Shown here: positions 38,318 to 46,963 of the stretch, piece by piece
Layout of the letters: each line of letters opens with the position of its first letter
Position numbering within the stretch: position 1 is the stretch's first letter
Source: Glycocaulis albus
GTDB lineage: Bacteria; Pseudomonadota; Alphaproteobacteria; Caulobacterales; Maricaulaceae
Assembly: GCF_014639075.1 (NCBI RefSeq)
Contig: NZ_BMFS01000003.1
Span: forward strand, 124,001 to 188,000
Direction of reading: 5' to 3'
DNA: 64,000 nucleotides
Notes under the pieces: model-generated
What the model saw: the letters and a program-made list of their open reading frames with translations, nothing else
Database searches by the model: none
Told to the model about the DNA's origin: nothing
Translations under genes and position numbers: made by a program

Positions 38318-39499
38318 TCAGTGCCCGGCGCCGGGGCGGGCTTCGTCATCGCCGCGGACATCGTCCCAGAAGCGCTTGACCTTCCTGAAGAACCCGTCGC
38401 TATCGGGATTGCAGCCATCGCCGGACAGTTCGCAAAACTCCTTCAGGAGCTCTTTTTGCCGGTCAGAGAGATTGCGCGGTGTCTCGACAAAGAGCTCGAC
38501 GAACATGTCACCGCGCGCCCCGCCACCCTTCAGGCGGGCCATGCCCTTGCCCTTCAGGCGCATGCGCCGCCCGGTCTGGGAACCGGCGGGAATGTGCATC
38601 TCGGCACGTCCACCCTCGATGGTCGGTGCCTGTATCTCGCCGCCCAGCGCCGCTGTGACCATGGGCACCGTCGCCCGGCAATAGAGATTGGGCCCGTCAC
38701 GCTCGAAAATGTCGTGTGGCTTCACCGAAATGAAGATGTAGAGATCGCCCGGCGGACCGCCGCGCCCGCCTGCCTCGCCTTCGCCGGCAAGGCGGATACG
38801 CATGCCGTCCTCGACACCCGGCGGCACCTGGACCTGAAGCTCGCGGTTCTTGCGCACCCGGCCCACCCCGTCGCAGGCCTGGCAGGGGGTTTCCACATAC
38901 TGGCCGCGCCCGCCACAGGTCGGGCAGGTCTGCTCCATGGTGAAAAAGCCCTGCGTGCGGCGGATACGCCCCGCCCCGTTACAGGTCTCGCAGGTGATGA
39001 TCTTGGAGCCGGGCTCGGCGCCGGACGCATCACAGCGTTCGCACGATACCGTTGTCGGCACACGGATCTTGGCATCCTTGCCGTTGAAAGCCTCCTCAAG
39101 GGAGATTTCCATGTCATAGCGCAGGTCAGAGCCGCGTGCCGGGCCGGAACGCCGGCGCCCACCACCACGCCCGGCAAAGGCGTCGCCAAAGACCTGTTCG
39201 AAAATATCGGCAAAATCGGCTGCGCCGCCAAATCCGCCGGGCCCGAACGGGCCGCCTGCGCCAGCCCCGCCATTCTGGAAGGCGGCATGGCCCATCCGGT
39301 CATAGGCGGCGCGCTTGTCGGCGTCCGACAGGATGGCGTAAGCCTCGCCCACTTCCTTGAACTTGGCCTCGGCCTCCGCATCACCCGGATTGCGGTCGGG
39401 GTGATATTGCATGGCGAGCTTGCGGTAGGCGCTCTTGATCGCGCCCGCATCGGCGGTGCGTTCAACACCCAGGATTTCGTAATAGTCTCGCTTGGCCAT
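38318..39499 (-). CDS. dnaJ: chaperone protein DnaJ
   Basis: 393 residues from the ATG at 39499, which opens the conserved [12 protein letters not shown]; a longer in-frame start lacks homology. The J domain includes HPDRN, then a Gly/Phe-rich linker, four CxxCxGxG zinc-binding repeats ([38 protein letters not shown]) and the substrate-binding C-terminal domains. It stimulates DnaK ATPase and presents substrates. It is 89 bases downstream of dnaK with an intrinsic terminator between them, so part of its transcription is expected to be attenuated. Confidence 0.97.
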   Translation of the reverse strand: MAKRDYYEILGVERTADAGAIKSAYRKLAMQYHPDRNPGDAEAEAKFKEVGEAYAILSDADKRAAYDRMGHAAFQNGGAGAGGPFGPGGFGGAADFADIFEQVFGDAFAGRGGGRRRSGPARGSDLRYDMEISLEEAFNGKDAKIRVPTTVSCERCDASGAEPGSKIITCETCNGAGRIRRTQGFFTMEQTCPTCGGRGQYVETPCQACDGVGRVRKNRELQVQVPPGVEDGMRIRLAGEGEAGGRGGPPGDLYIFISVKPHDIFERDGPNLYCRATVPMVTAALGGEIQAPTIEGGRAEMHIPAGSQTGRRMRLKGKGMARLKGGGARGDMFVELFVETPRNLSDRQKELLKEFCELSGDGCNPDSDGFFRKVKRFWDDVRGDDEARPGAGH

Positions 39500-39533
39500 G
39501 GTCCGCCGGTCTGAATGCTTGCTGGTATCAGGC

Positions 39534-39567
39534 AAAAGCCCCGGCCCACCTTCAGGGAGCCGGGGCT
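39534..39567 (-). terminator. intrinsic terminator/attenuator between dnaK and dnaJ
   Basis: Read on the minus strand, a 9-base perfect stem (AGCCCCGGC at 39559-39567 read in reverse against 39537-39545) with a 13-base loop is followed by TTTT. It lies between the dnaK stop and the dnaJ start, and would reduce DnaJ relative to DnaK. Confidence 0.7.
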
Positions 39568-39588
39568 GTCAGCATCTACACGCCGTTA

Positions 39589-41505
39589 TCAGGCGCTCTT
39601 CTTCTTGTCGTCACCGTCCACTTCGGTGAACTCGGCATCGACCACATCGTCCCCGTCCGGGGTGGTGTCATCAGACCCGGCTTCACCGCCAGCGGCCTGC
39701 TGCTGGGCATACATCGCCTCGCCAAGCTTCATGGCCGCCTGCAGAACGGCTTGCGTCTTCTGCTGGATAGCTTCGACATCCTCGCCATCCTTGACCTCTT
39801 TGAGCTCGGAAATGGCGGTCTCGATCGAGGATTTGTCCTCTGCGGAGACCTTGTCGCCAAACTCTTCCAGCTGCTTTTCGGTCTGGTGGACGAGCGCCTC
39901 TGCATTGTTGCGGGCCTCGGCCAGAGCGCGGCGCTTCTTGTCGGCCTCGGCATTGGCTTCTGCGTCCTTGACCATCTTCTCGATGTCGGCGTCGGACAGG
40001 CCGCCAGACGCCTGGATGCGGATCGCCTGCTCCTTGCCCGTCGCCTGATCCTTGGCCGAGACATTCACAATGCCATTGGCGTCGATGTCGAACGTGACCT
40101 CGATCTGCGGCATGCCGCGCGGGGCGGGCGGAATGCCGACCAGATCAAACTGGCCGAGCAGCTTGTTGTCTGCCGCCATTTCCCGCTCGCCCTGGAAGCA
40201 GCGTATCGTCACGGCGGTCTGATTGTCGTCGGCGGTGGAGAAGGTCTGCGACTTCTTGGTGGGGATCGTCGTGTTGCGGTCGATAAGGCGAGTGAATACA
40301 CCGCCCAGCGTCTCGATACCCAGCGAAAGCGGGGTTACGTCAAGCAGCAGCACGTCCTTCACATCGCCCTGCAGCACGCCGGCCTGGATGGCCGCGCCCA
40401 TGGCGACAACCTCGTCCGGGTTCACGCCGCGATGGGGTTCCTTGCCGAAGAAGCCTTTCACGGCCTCCTGCACCTTGGGCATGCGGGTCATGCCGCCAAC
40501 CAGCACGATCTCGTCGATCTGGCCGGTGGAAATACCGGCATCCTTCAGCGCCGCCTTGCACGGCTCGATCGTGCGCTTGATGAGATCTTCAACAAGAGCC
40601 TCGAGCTTGGCGCGGCTGAGCTTCAGATTGAGGTGTTTCGGGCCGGAGGCATCCGCGGTGATGAAGGGCAGGTTCACCTCATACGAGGTCGCGCTTGAAA
40701 GCTCCTTCTTGGCCTTCTCGGCCTCTTCCTTCAGGCGCTGAAGGGCCAGCTTGTCCTTGCGCAGGTCAATGCTGTTTTCCTTTTTGAACTCGTCCGCGAG
40801 GTAGTCGACAATGCGCATGTCGAAGTCCTCACCGCCCAGGAAGGTGTCGCCATTGGTGGCCTTCACCTCGAACACGCCATCGCCAATCTCCAGGATCGAG
40901 ATGTCGAACGTGCCGCCGCCAAGGTCATAAACTGCGATCGTCTTCGACTGGTCAGATTTGTCGAGGCCGTAAGCGAGCGCGGCAGCCGTGGGCTCGTTGA
41001 TGATGCGCAGAACCTCGAGACCGGCGATTCGGCCGGCATCCTTGGTGGCCTGACGCTGGGCGTCGTTGAAGTAGGCCGGCACGGTGATGACCGCTTTCTC
41101 GACTTTCTCGCCGAGATAGCTTTCCGCCGTTTCCTTCATCTTCTGCAGGATGAAGGCGGAAATTTCGGCCGGCGCGTATTTCTTGTCGCGCCCCTGTACC
41201 CAGGCATCGCCATTATCACCCGGCACGATCTTGTAAGGCACCATGTCGGCGTCCTTCTTGACCGTCGGGTCATTCATGTTGCGGCCTATCAGGCGCTTGA
41301 TGGCAAAAAAGGTCTGGTCAGGGTTGGTTACGGCCTGACGGCGCGCAGGCTGGCCGATCAGGCGCTCGCCATCCTCGGTAAATGCCACCACGGACGGTGT
41401 CGTGCGTACGCCTTCGGTGTTTTCGATCACGCGGGCCTGACCGCCCTCCATGACCGCCACACACGAGTTTGTCGTGCCAAGGTCGATGCCGATAACTTTG
41501 CTCAT
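39589..41505 (-). CDS. dnaK: molecular chaperone DnaK (Hsp70)
   Basis: 638 residues from the ATG at 41505 that opens [17 protein letters not shown]; an upstream in-frame extension of 83 residues is not homologous and was rejected. The nucleotide-binding domain shows the [16 protein letters not shown] and [10 protein letters not shown] signatures; the substrate-binding domain (about 395-510) and helical lid follow, ending in an acidic [13 protein letters not shown]-type tail. The ATP-dependent chaperone works with DnaJ and with GrpE, which is encoded 2.8 kb away. A candidate heat-shock promoter lies 170 bases upstream. Confidence 0.98.
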   Translation of the reverse strand: MSKVIGIDLGTTNSCVAVMEGGQARVIENTEGVRTTPSVVAFTEDGERLIGQPARRQAVTNPDQTFFAIKRLIGRNMNDPTVKKDADMVPYKIVPGDNGDAWVQGRDKKYAPAEISAFILQKMKETAESYLGEKVEKAVITVPAYFNDAQRQATKDAGRIAGLEVLRIINEPTAAALAYGLDKSDQSKTIAVYDLGGGTFDISILEIGDGVFEVKATNGDTFLGGEDFDMRIVDYLADEFKKENSIDLRKDKLALQRLKEEAEKAKKELSSATSYEVNLPFITADASGPKHLNLKLSRAKLEALVEDLIKRTIEPCKAALKDAGISTGQIDEIVLVGGMTRMPKVQEAVKGFFGKEPHRGVNPDEVVAMGAAIQAGVLQGDVKDVLLLDVTPLSLGIETLGGVFTRLIDRNTTIPTKKSQTFSTADDNQTAVTIRCFQGEREMAADNKLLGQFDLVGIPPAPRGMPQIEVTFDIDANGIVNVSAKDQATGKEQAIRIQASGGLSDADIEKMVKDAEANAEADKKRRALAEARNNAEALVHQTEKQLEEFGDKVSAEDKSSIETAISELKEVKDGEDVEAIQQKTQAVLQAAMKLGEAMYAQQQAAGGEAGSDDTTPDGDDVVDAEFTEVDGDDKKKSA

Positions 41506-41676
41506 AGTCTTGTTCTCTCCACTTTGTGGCAGGGCGGGGTGCGCGGTCCGTAAACCTTCAAAAGCGTTTGCGGCGGCTCGCCGGTCATCCGCCCCCCGTG
41601 CAGCTTGTTGCCTTCGCGTCGTAATTTTCCGTTCGTCGAGCAGGCCATTTGAAAAGACCCCTCGTGATACGGGGCG

Positions 41677-41705
41677 ATTTAGGGAGGCCGGGGCGCAGCC
41701 GCAAG
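41677..41705 (-). promoter_or_regulatory. candidate sigma-32 promoter of dnaK
   Basis: On the minus strand CTTG (41702-41705), 18 bases, then CCTAAAT (41677-41683) resembles the alphaproteobacterial heat-shock form (CTTG spacer CYTATnT). It would start an mRNA with a leader of about 165 bases containing a CCCC...GGGG hairpin. The match is partial (one -10 base differs), so this is a candidate only. Confidence 0.35.
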
Positions 41706-41784
41706 GGTCAGGTGCGGTTTGATTCTTCAGCCCTGTCTGCTTTTGCTGCCACACCCGCCACGAAAAGGCTCATAGACTGGCGCC

Positions 41785-42438
41785 ATGACGGCTTACGCAA
41801 CGACCCGGAATGGATTTCGCCTCCTGCCGGAATATTTTGACCGCGTGCAGCAGGCTGATCTGGCGGCGCAGGTGATGGGCGCCTTGCAGGATGCTCCGCT
41901 CTTCACCCCGTCCATGCCGCGCACGGGCAAGCCGTTGAGCGTGCAGATGAGCAATTTCGGGCCGCTAGGCTGGGTCGCGGACCGCAGCGGCTATCGCTAT
42001 GAGGCGCGCCATCCGGTTACCGGCACGCCATGGCCGGCCATGCCGCAAGCATTGCTGGAGTTGTGGGAAGCGGTATCGGGCTGGCCGGAGCCGCCGCAGG
42101 CCTGTCTGATCAATGTCTATGGCCCGCAGTCGCGCCTCGGCCTGCATATCGATGCCGATGAGGATGCGCGCGAGGCGCCGGTCGTGTCGGTGAGCCTCGG
42201 CGACCGGGCGCGTTTCCGGCTGGGCGGGCCGCAGCGAAGCAGCCCCACGCGCTCGCTATTCCTTTCATCCGGCGATGTCGTCGTGCTTGGCGGCGCCTCC
42301 CGGCGGTTTTTCCATGGCGTGGACCGGATCTATCCGGGCACATCCACGCTATTGTCCGGGCCCTTCAGCCCCGGCCGGATCAATCTGACGATGAGACGGG
42401 TGCACACGGGCGGAGGCGCCGGCACGACGAGGTCCTGA
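41785..42438 (+). CDS. alkB: AlkB family alpha-ketoglutarate-dependent DNA dealkylase
   Basis: 217 residues. The iron ligands are H121 and D123 in LHIDAD and H177 in FFHGVDR; the 2-oxoglutarate-binding arginines are R197 and R203 in RINLTMRR. An N-terminal region with NFGPLGWVADRSGYRY is the nucleotide-recognition lid. The enzyme oxidatively removes methyl groups from N1-methyladenine and N3-methylcytosine. It stands alone, divergent from dnaK, with no ada gene adjacent, though an Ada-like methyltransferase lies 8 kb away. No obvious SOS or Ada box was seen before it. Confidence 0.93.
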   Translation: MTAYATTRNGFRLLPEYFDRVQQADLAAQVMGALQDAPLFTPSMPRTGKPLSVQMSNFGPLGWVADRSGYRYEARHPVTGTPWPAMPQALLELWEAVSGWPEPPQACLINVYGPQSRLGLHIDADEDAREAPVVSVSLGDRARFRLGGPQRSSPTRSLFLSSGDVVVLGGASRRFFHGVDRIYPGTSTLLSGPFSPGRINLTMRRVHTGGGAGTTRS

Positions 42439-42524
42439 TATAATTTTTACTGGATCGTTAACTTTTCTCTTCTGGTTGAGATAAATCTATGCCAGCATTC
42501 ATGAGCTGAAATCGGGGCGGCATC

Positions 42525-43232
42525 ATGAAGACAATATTTCAACTGCTTTGCCTTTTTGCCTTCATTGCCACATCTGCGTGCGCCACCCGTTACGACCAGT
42601 CCGGCGCTCCGATCGCGATGTTTGATCTGACAATCGATGCGGAGACCGCGCAGGTGATCGCGCCTTCCCTTAACCCTTCGCGCGCGGCGCCGGGCAATAC
42701 GCGCGCCCGGGCGAACAATCCCGTGCGGGCGATAACGCTGGTGGCGCATGTGCTGGCCGACGAGGGTGCGGACGCGGACCGGAGGGCAAACGGGCTGATC
42801 CCGTTACTCTTCTATGCGTCTGATGCAGCCTGCGACGACTATTTCGCCGTGCTCAACTCGTCGCGGAACGTCACCGTCACCGCACTCGACCTCGCATCCA
42901 TAGCGTCCATGGGCACGGCCGCGGTTGCGGGAGATGCCAATGAATGGGCCGGCGCGTCCGGGGCATTCGGTGCCGCGCGCCGGTCTCTGGAAAACAACCT
43001 GCTATCGCAAACCCAGGTGCCGCTCCTTTATGCCGCCGTGCGGCAGGCCCGCGTGGAACGCAGGGCGGCGATCATGAATATCGAGGGCATGGCCTCGATG
43101 TCCGGACAGCAACGGTTGCAGCGCGTGGCCGCCGAGTTCGGTGATTATCACGCCATGTGCGGCGTCGGGTTCGGCATTCAGCAGGTATCGCGCATGATCG
43201 CGCAGAGCAGCGAAGAGCCGGACGATCAGTGA
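42525..43232 (+). CDS. hypothetical lipoprotein
   Basis: 235 residues. A signal peptide (residues 2-18) ends in an SAC sequence that can serve as a lipobox with C20, followed by CATRYDQSG. The mature part is helical (ALDLASIASMGTAAVAGDANEW). No family is recognised. Gly/Ala-rich small residues near 125-150 recall the glycine-zipper lipoproteins encoded downstream, but no zipper pattern is clear. It may belong to the same envelope cluster, since the next two genes are small lipoproteins on the same strand. Confidence 0.65.
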   Translation: MKTIFQLLCLFAFIATSACATRYDQSGAPIAMFDLTIDAETAQVIAPSLNPSRAAPGNTRARANNPVRAITLVAHVLADEGADADRRANGLIPLLFYASDAACDDYFAVLNSSRNVTVTALDLASIASMGTAAVAGDANEWAGASGAFGAARRSLENNLLSQTQVPLLYAAVRQARVERRAAIMNIEGMASMSGQQRLQRVAAEFGDYHAMCGVGFGIQQVSRMIAQSSEEPDDQ

Positions 43233-43341
43233 CGCCCGCTGGAACCGGGCGCGTTCATCGCGCGTATAGCTTTGGCCTGATCTAGTGTCAGAAGGCGGCA
43301 CCATGAGGGTTAGAGCCGCCGGCAAACAATGGAGGCATCCA

Positions 43342-43695
43342 ATGCGGAAGCTCATGATTATTGCCGTGGCCGCGCCTGCCGTCGTGATGGCGGGCTGCGC
43401 CACCAACAACACGGTCCGCGGGGCTGCGGGCGGCGCGGCCGCCGGCGCACTGGCCGGCGCGGTGATTGGCAACAATACCGGCAGCGGCGATGCCCGGCAG
43501 GGTGCAGCCATCGGCGCTGTTGTCGGCGGCGCGGTGGGCGCCTATGCGGGCTGCCGCGAGGATGGCGGTTGCCGCTGGAACCAGAATAACCGCAACCATT
43601 CCCAGCTCTATTACGACCAGCGGGCCGGCCGGTATTACTATATCGACCAGCGCAGCGGCGTGACCTACTGGCAGAATGGCGAATACCGCGGCTAG
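43342..43695 (+). CDS. glycine-zipper (YMGG-type) lipoprotein, copy 1
   Basis: 117 residues from the ATG at 43342, preceded by a GGAGG site; earlier in-frame starts hide the signal peptide. The lipobox is MAGC, and the mature chain begins CATNNTV. A glycine zipper with GxxxG spacing (GAAGGAAAGALAGAVIGN, then IGAVVGGAVGAYAG) can form a membrane-spanning hairpin. The C-terminal signature HSQLYYDQ, a Tyr-rich stretch and TYWQNGEYR follows. Likely outer-membrane or periplasmic. It is a tandem paralogue of the next gene. Confidence 0.8.
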   Translation: MRKLMIIAVAAPAVVMAGCATNNTVRGAAGGAAAGALAGAVIGNNTGSGDARQGAAIGAVVGGAVGAYAGCREDGGCRWNQNNRNHSQLYYDQRAGRYYYIDQRSGVTYWQNGEYRG

Positions 43696-43747
43696 TCCCG
43701 GTCCAGTGCCTGGCGGTCCGTTATCCCCTTGGCGGAACGCCCGAAAG

Positions 43748-43778
43748 AAAACCCCGGCGCCCGGCGCCGGGGTTTTTC
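43748..43778 (+). terminator. rho-independent terminator
   Basis: An 11-base perfect stem AACCCCGGCGC / GCGCCGGGGTT (43750-43760 and 43764-43774), a 3-base loop, and T43773-43777 form a strong intrinsic terminator behind the first glycine-zipper lipoprotein gene. Confidence 0.9.
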
Positions 43779-43844
43779 AATTGCGGAACCCTGAGGCACG
43801 CCTGAAAGTTAATCCGTTACAAGCGATCCATGGGAGCAAGTTCA

Positions 43845-44216
43845 ATGACCCGCAATATCCTCTTCGCAGCGGTGCTTAGCGTGCCGCTTCTGGCAACCGC
43901 CTGCGCCACGACGCCCGCCGTTCGCGGCGGTGCAACCGGTGCAGCGGTCGGCGCAGCGGGCGGCGCTGTCATCGGCAATAATGTCGGCAGCGGCAATACG
44001 GCGGCCGGCGCGGCTATCGGTGCGGTCGGCGGCGCCGTCGTCGGCGCAGCCATTGCCTGCCAGCAGCAGGGCGGGTGCAGCCACAACCCCAACAACCCGC
44101 GTCACTCACAGCTCTATTATGACCAGCACAATAACCGCTACTGGTATGAGGACCGCCAGACCGGGAACACCTACTGGCAGAATGGCGAACCGCGCACCCG
44201 CGCGCCGCGCCGCTAG
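43845..44216 (+). CDS. glycine-zipper lipoprotein, copy 2
   Basis: 123 residues from the ATG at 43845. The signal peptide ends LLATAC with a lipobox-like cysteine. The zipper GGATGAAVGAAGGAVIGN and GAVGGAVVGAA matches copy 1, and the C-terminus repeats HSQLYYDQ...RYWYEDRQTGNTYWQNGE, so the two arose by tandem duplication. A basic tail (RAPRR) is extra. Each copy has its own terminator, so they are separate transcription units and may be regulated independently. Confidence 0.8.
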   Translation: MTRNILFAAVLSVPLLATACATTPAVRGGATGAAVGAAGGAVIGNNVGSGNTAAGAAIGAVGGAVVGAAIACQQQGGCSHNPNNPRHSQLYYDQHNNRYWYEDRQTGNTYWQNGEPRTRAPRR

Positions 44217-44239
44217 GCGGCCGGGGACCGGAAAGTAAA

Positions 44240-44268
44240 GGGGCGGCTCATGCGGGCCGCCCTTTTTT
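44240..44268 (+). terminator. rho-independent terminator
   Basis: GGGCGGC (44241-44247) pairs with GCCGCCC (44256-44262) and is followed by six Ts (44263-44268). It ends the second glycine-zipper gene; the convergent grpE gene stops 16 bases further. Confidence 0.88.
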
Positions 44269-44283
44269 CATGGGAGTAACGTA

Positions 44284-44946
44284 TCAGGCCTCGACATCAA
44301 GGCCGCTGCCGGGCTTCTGGCCCGGCGGCCCCGGTTCCGCAGCCGGCCTGTCTCCGGCCGGAGCGGTGCCTTCCGCCGGACCCGCCGACACCACCACCAT
44401 CGCCGCACGCAAGGTGCGTTCGCCAATGACATAGCCCGGCTGCATCACGTGGGCGATGCGCCCCTTGGGCTGGTCAGCGGGAATCTGCGCCGCGGCCTGA
44501 TGCAGGTTCGGGTCCAGCGGATCGCCCGGCTCGGGCGACACACGTTTCACGCCATGGCGTTCCAGCGTGCTCATCAGGCGGCGCTGGGTCATTTCCACGC
44601 CCTCGACCAGCGGCTTGACGTTCTCCGGCAAGCTGGCGCGTACATCCTCGCCAAGCAGGCCCAGCGCGCGCTCCAGATTGTCGGCAATGTCCAGCATGTC
44701 CCGCGCAAAACCGGTAACGGCATATTCGCGGGTTTCCTTCACCTCGCGGGCGGCGCGCTTGCGGGTGTTTTCCGCGTCCGCCACCGCGCGCAGCAAACGG
44801 TCGCGCAAATCATCGAGCTGGGCCTGCAATACCTCCAGACCGTCGTCTCCGGACTGTTCACCGGCATCTTCCGCCGCGTCCACTGTCTCATCTGGCCGGG
44901 TGCCGGCCGTGTCTTCGGTTTCGCCGGTCTTGTTGTCGTCACTCAT
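44284..44946 (-). CDS. grpE: nucleotide exchange factor GrpE
   Basis: 220 residues: an acidic N-terminal segment (about 1-40), a long helix (about 40-100; DLRDRLLRAVADAENTRKR and REVKETREYAVTGFA are typical), and a beta-wing domain containing LDPNLHQAAAQIP and VMQPGYVIGERTLR. The C-terminus is longer and Pro/Gly-rich. GrpE releases ADP from DnaK. It follows hrcA by 56 bases on the same strand, the common hrcA-grpE order. Confidence 0.96.
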   Translation of the reverse strand: MSDDNKTGETEDTAGTRPDETVDAAEDAGEQSGDDGLEVLQAQLDDLRDRLLRAVADAENTRKRAAREVKETREYAVTGFARDMLDIADNLERALGLLGEDVRASLPENVKPLVEGVEMTQRRLMSTLERHGVKRVSPEPGDPLDPNLHQAAAQIPADQPKGRIAHVMQPGYVIGERTLRAAMVVVSAGPAEGTAPAGDRPAAEPGPPGQKPGSGLDVEA

Positions 44947-45002
44947 GAAAGGCGTCCTGTCGTCAGTTCTGAGGGTATCGGGTTGACCGACACATAGGGA
45001 TG

Positions 45003-46073
45003 CTAGCTGCGCCCGTCGAGGAGGCGTCCCACAAGCTGGGCGGTATAATCGACCAGCGGAATGACGCGTGCATAGTTGAGCCGGGTCGGGCCGATCACGC
45101 CCAGCGCGCCCAGTATGCGCTGGTCCCGGTTACGATAGGGGGCGACGATCACGCTGGACCCGGACAGGGAGAAAAGCGGGTTCTCCGAGCCGATGAACAG
45201 GCGCACACCCTGCGCCCCGCGCGCCTCGTCTAGAAGGGCGAGAAGATCTTCCTTGCGGTCGATATCATCAAACAGCAGGCGGATGCGTTCCAGATCCTCG
45301 CTCGCCTCCACCGATTCCAGCAGCTTGGCCTGTCCGCGCACGATGAGTGAACGGTTTTCCGAGCCGCTCCAGTCGGCCAGTCCGGCCTCTACCAGGCTGG
45401 CTGCCGTCTCATCCAGCTGAGCGCGCTTTTCGGCGATCTCGCTCTGGATCGCCTTCAATGCCTCCGACAGCGTGCGCCCGCGAAGCCGGGCCGAGAGATA
45501 ATTGCCCGCCTCTACCAGTGCCGCAGGCGGCAGGCCCGCCGGGGCCGTCATCAGCCGGTTTTCCACCACGCCGGATTCCGACACCAGCACGGCAAGCACC
45601 TCCACCGGCGACAGAGGCACAAATTCCACATGACGCAGCGGCACATCCTGTTTTTGCGTCGCGACCAGCCCGGCCCCGCCGGCGAGGCCGGACAGGAGGG
45701 AGGAAGCTTCGGCCAGAAGATCTTCCGGGCGCTTGCCCGCCGAGCCCACGCGCGCATCGATCTCGCGGCGCTCCTCCTCGCCCACCTCGCCAATCTGGAG
45801 AAGTCCGTCGACGAACAGGCGCAGGCCCGCATGGGTCGGCATGCGCCCGGCGGACGTGTGAGGCGCGGAAAGCAGGCCTGCACTGGCAAGGTCGGCCATG
45901 GTGTTGCGGATGGAGGCCGGCGACAGGTTCAGCCCGCCGCGCTTGGACAGGGTTCGCGAGCCGACAGGCTCGCCGGTGTCCAGATAGGCCTCCACAAGCT
46001 CACGGAAGATTTCCCGCGAGCGCGCATCAAGCTCTGACAGAGATGAATTCATCGGCGCATTGGTGTCGGTCAT
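45003..46073 (-). CDS. hrcA: heat-inducible transcription repressor HrcA
   Basis: 356 residues. The winged-helix start ([29 protein letters not shown] and the following [13 protein letters not shown], quoted in parts) and the C-terminal [16 protein letters not shown] region with [13 protein letters not shown] match HrcA. It represses groESL through CIRCE elements. No CIRCE (TTAGCACTC-N9-GAGTGCTAA) was seen anywhere near hrcA, grpE, dnaK or dnaJ here, so its target is probably elsewhere. The divergent rph gene starts 139 bases away. Confidence 0.95.
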   Translation of the reverse strand: MTDTNAPMNSSLSELDARSREIFRELVEAYLDTGEPVGSRTLSKRGGLNLSPASIRNTMADLASAGLLSAPHTSAGRMPTHAGLRLFVDGLLQIGEVGEEERREIDARVGSAGKRPEDLLAEASSLLSGLAGGAGLVATQKQDVPLRHVEFVPLSPVEVLAVLVSESGVVENRLMTAPAGLPPAALVEAGNYLSARLRGRTLSEALKAIQSEIAEKRAQLDETAASLVEAGLADWSGSENRSLIVRGQAKLLESVEASEDLERIRLLFDDIDRKEDLLALLDEARGAQGVRLFIGSENPLFSLSGSSVIVAPYRNRDQRILGALGVIGPTRLNYARVIPLVDYTAQLVGRLLDGRS

Positions 46074-46212
46074 GGCAGCCTTCAGTTAAGCCAGCCGTGC
46101 GCGCGCTGCAACGGTGTCGTCGCTTGCGCCGCTATACGTGCGCGGCGCGTGGCTTTCATCGGGATGCCTTTCAGGCTAGGTCACACGCCTGATCACGAAC
46201 GGAGAGATGATG

Positions 46213-46935
46213 ATGCGTCCTGACAACCGGCCTGCCGATTCCTTGCGCGCGGTCCATTTCGAGCTGGGGGCCGCACCCTATGCCGAGGGTTCGTGCCTTG
46301 CGGTGTTCGGCAATACGCGCGTTCTGTGCGCGGCGAGCGTGGAGGAGACCACACCGCCCTGGCTGCGTGGGCGCGGGCAGGGCTGGGTGACGGCCGAATA
46401 CGCCATGCTGCCGCGTGCCACGCACCAGCGCACGCGCCGTGAGGTCACCAGCGGCAAGCCGTCAGGCCGCACGCAGGAAATCCAGCGCCTGATCGGACGC
46501 TCCCTGCGCGCGGTCGTCGACCTGAAAGCGCTGGGCGAACGCCAGATCATTATCGATTGCGATGTGCTGCAGGCCGATGGCGGCACGCGCACAGCGGCCA
46601 TTACCGGCGCCTGGATCGCGCTGAAATCAGCCTGCGCCTATCTGATGGAAGAGGGGCTGTTGAAGACCGATCCCGTCACCGGGCAGATCGCGGCGGTTTC
46701 TGCCGGCATCATCAAGGGTGAGGCGCGCCTCGATCTCGAGTATGAGGAAGACAGCACGGCGGACGCGGATGCCAATTTCGTGCTGACCGCCAATGGCGGG
46801 GTTGTGGAGATACAGGCAACCGCGGAAACTGATCCGATGAAGCCGGAGGAGTTCGACGCCCTGTTTGCGCTGGCACGCAAGGGCATTGGAGAGCTTGCCG
46901 TGCTGCAGAACGAGGCCCTGAAAGCCCGGCGCTAG
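46213..46935 (+). CDS. rph: ribonuclease PH
   Basis: 240 residues from the third of three consecutive ATG codons (46207, 46210, 46213), which is the one correctly spaced from GGAGAG at 46201-46206 and begins the conserved [12 protein letters not shown]. The RNase PH signature [23 protein letters not shown] is seen in pieces ([26 protein letters not shown]), and [11 protein letters not shown] carries the phosphate/catalytic residues. The phosphorolytic exonuclease trims tRNA 3' ends. In related genomes rdgB and hemW usually follow; here they are 7 kb away. Confidence 0.96.
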   Translation: MRPDNRPADSLRAVHFELGAAPYAEGSCLAVFGNTRVLCAASVEETTPPWLRGRGQGWVTAEYAMLPRATHQRTRREVTSGKPSGRTQEIQRLIGRSLRAVVDLKALGERQIIIDCDVLQADGGTRTAAITGAWIALKSACAYLMEEGLLKTDPVTGQIAAVSAGIIKGEARLDLEYEEDSTADADANFVLTANGGVVEIQATAETDPMKPEEFDALFALARKGIGELAVLQNEALKARR

Positions 46936-46963
46936 TCCGGGACCGGCCGTACGGGGAGGAGCC

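Noticed and set aside
41506-41754. 83-residue N-terminal extension of DnaK
   Set aside because: DnaK starts at the conserved [13 protein letters not shown] (41505); the extension is basic and unrelated and covers the promoter region.
43233-43260. Hairpin CGCCCG...CGGGCG after the hypothetical lipoprotein gene
   Set aside because: Short stem and no T-run, so it does not qualify as an intrinsic terminator.
46074-46206. CIRCE element expected near hrcA
   Set aside because: No TTAGCACTC-N9-GAGTGCTAA-like sequence was found in the hrcA/rph interval or upstream of dnaK and grpE.
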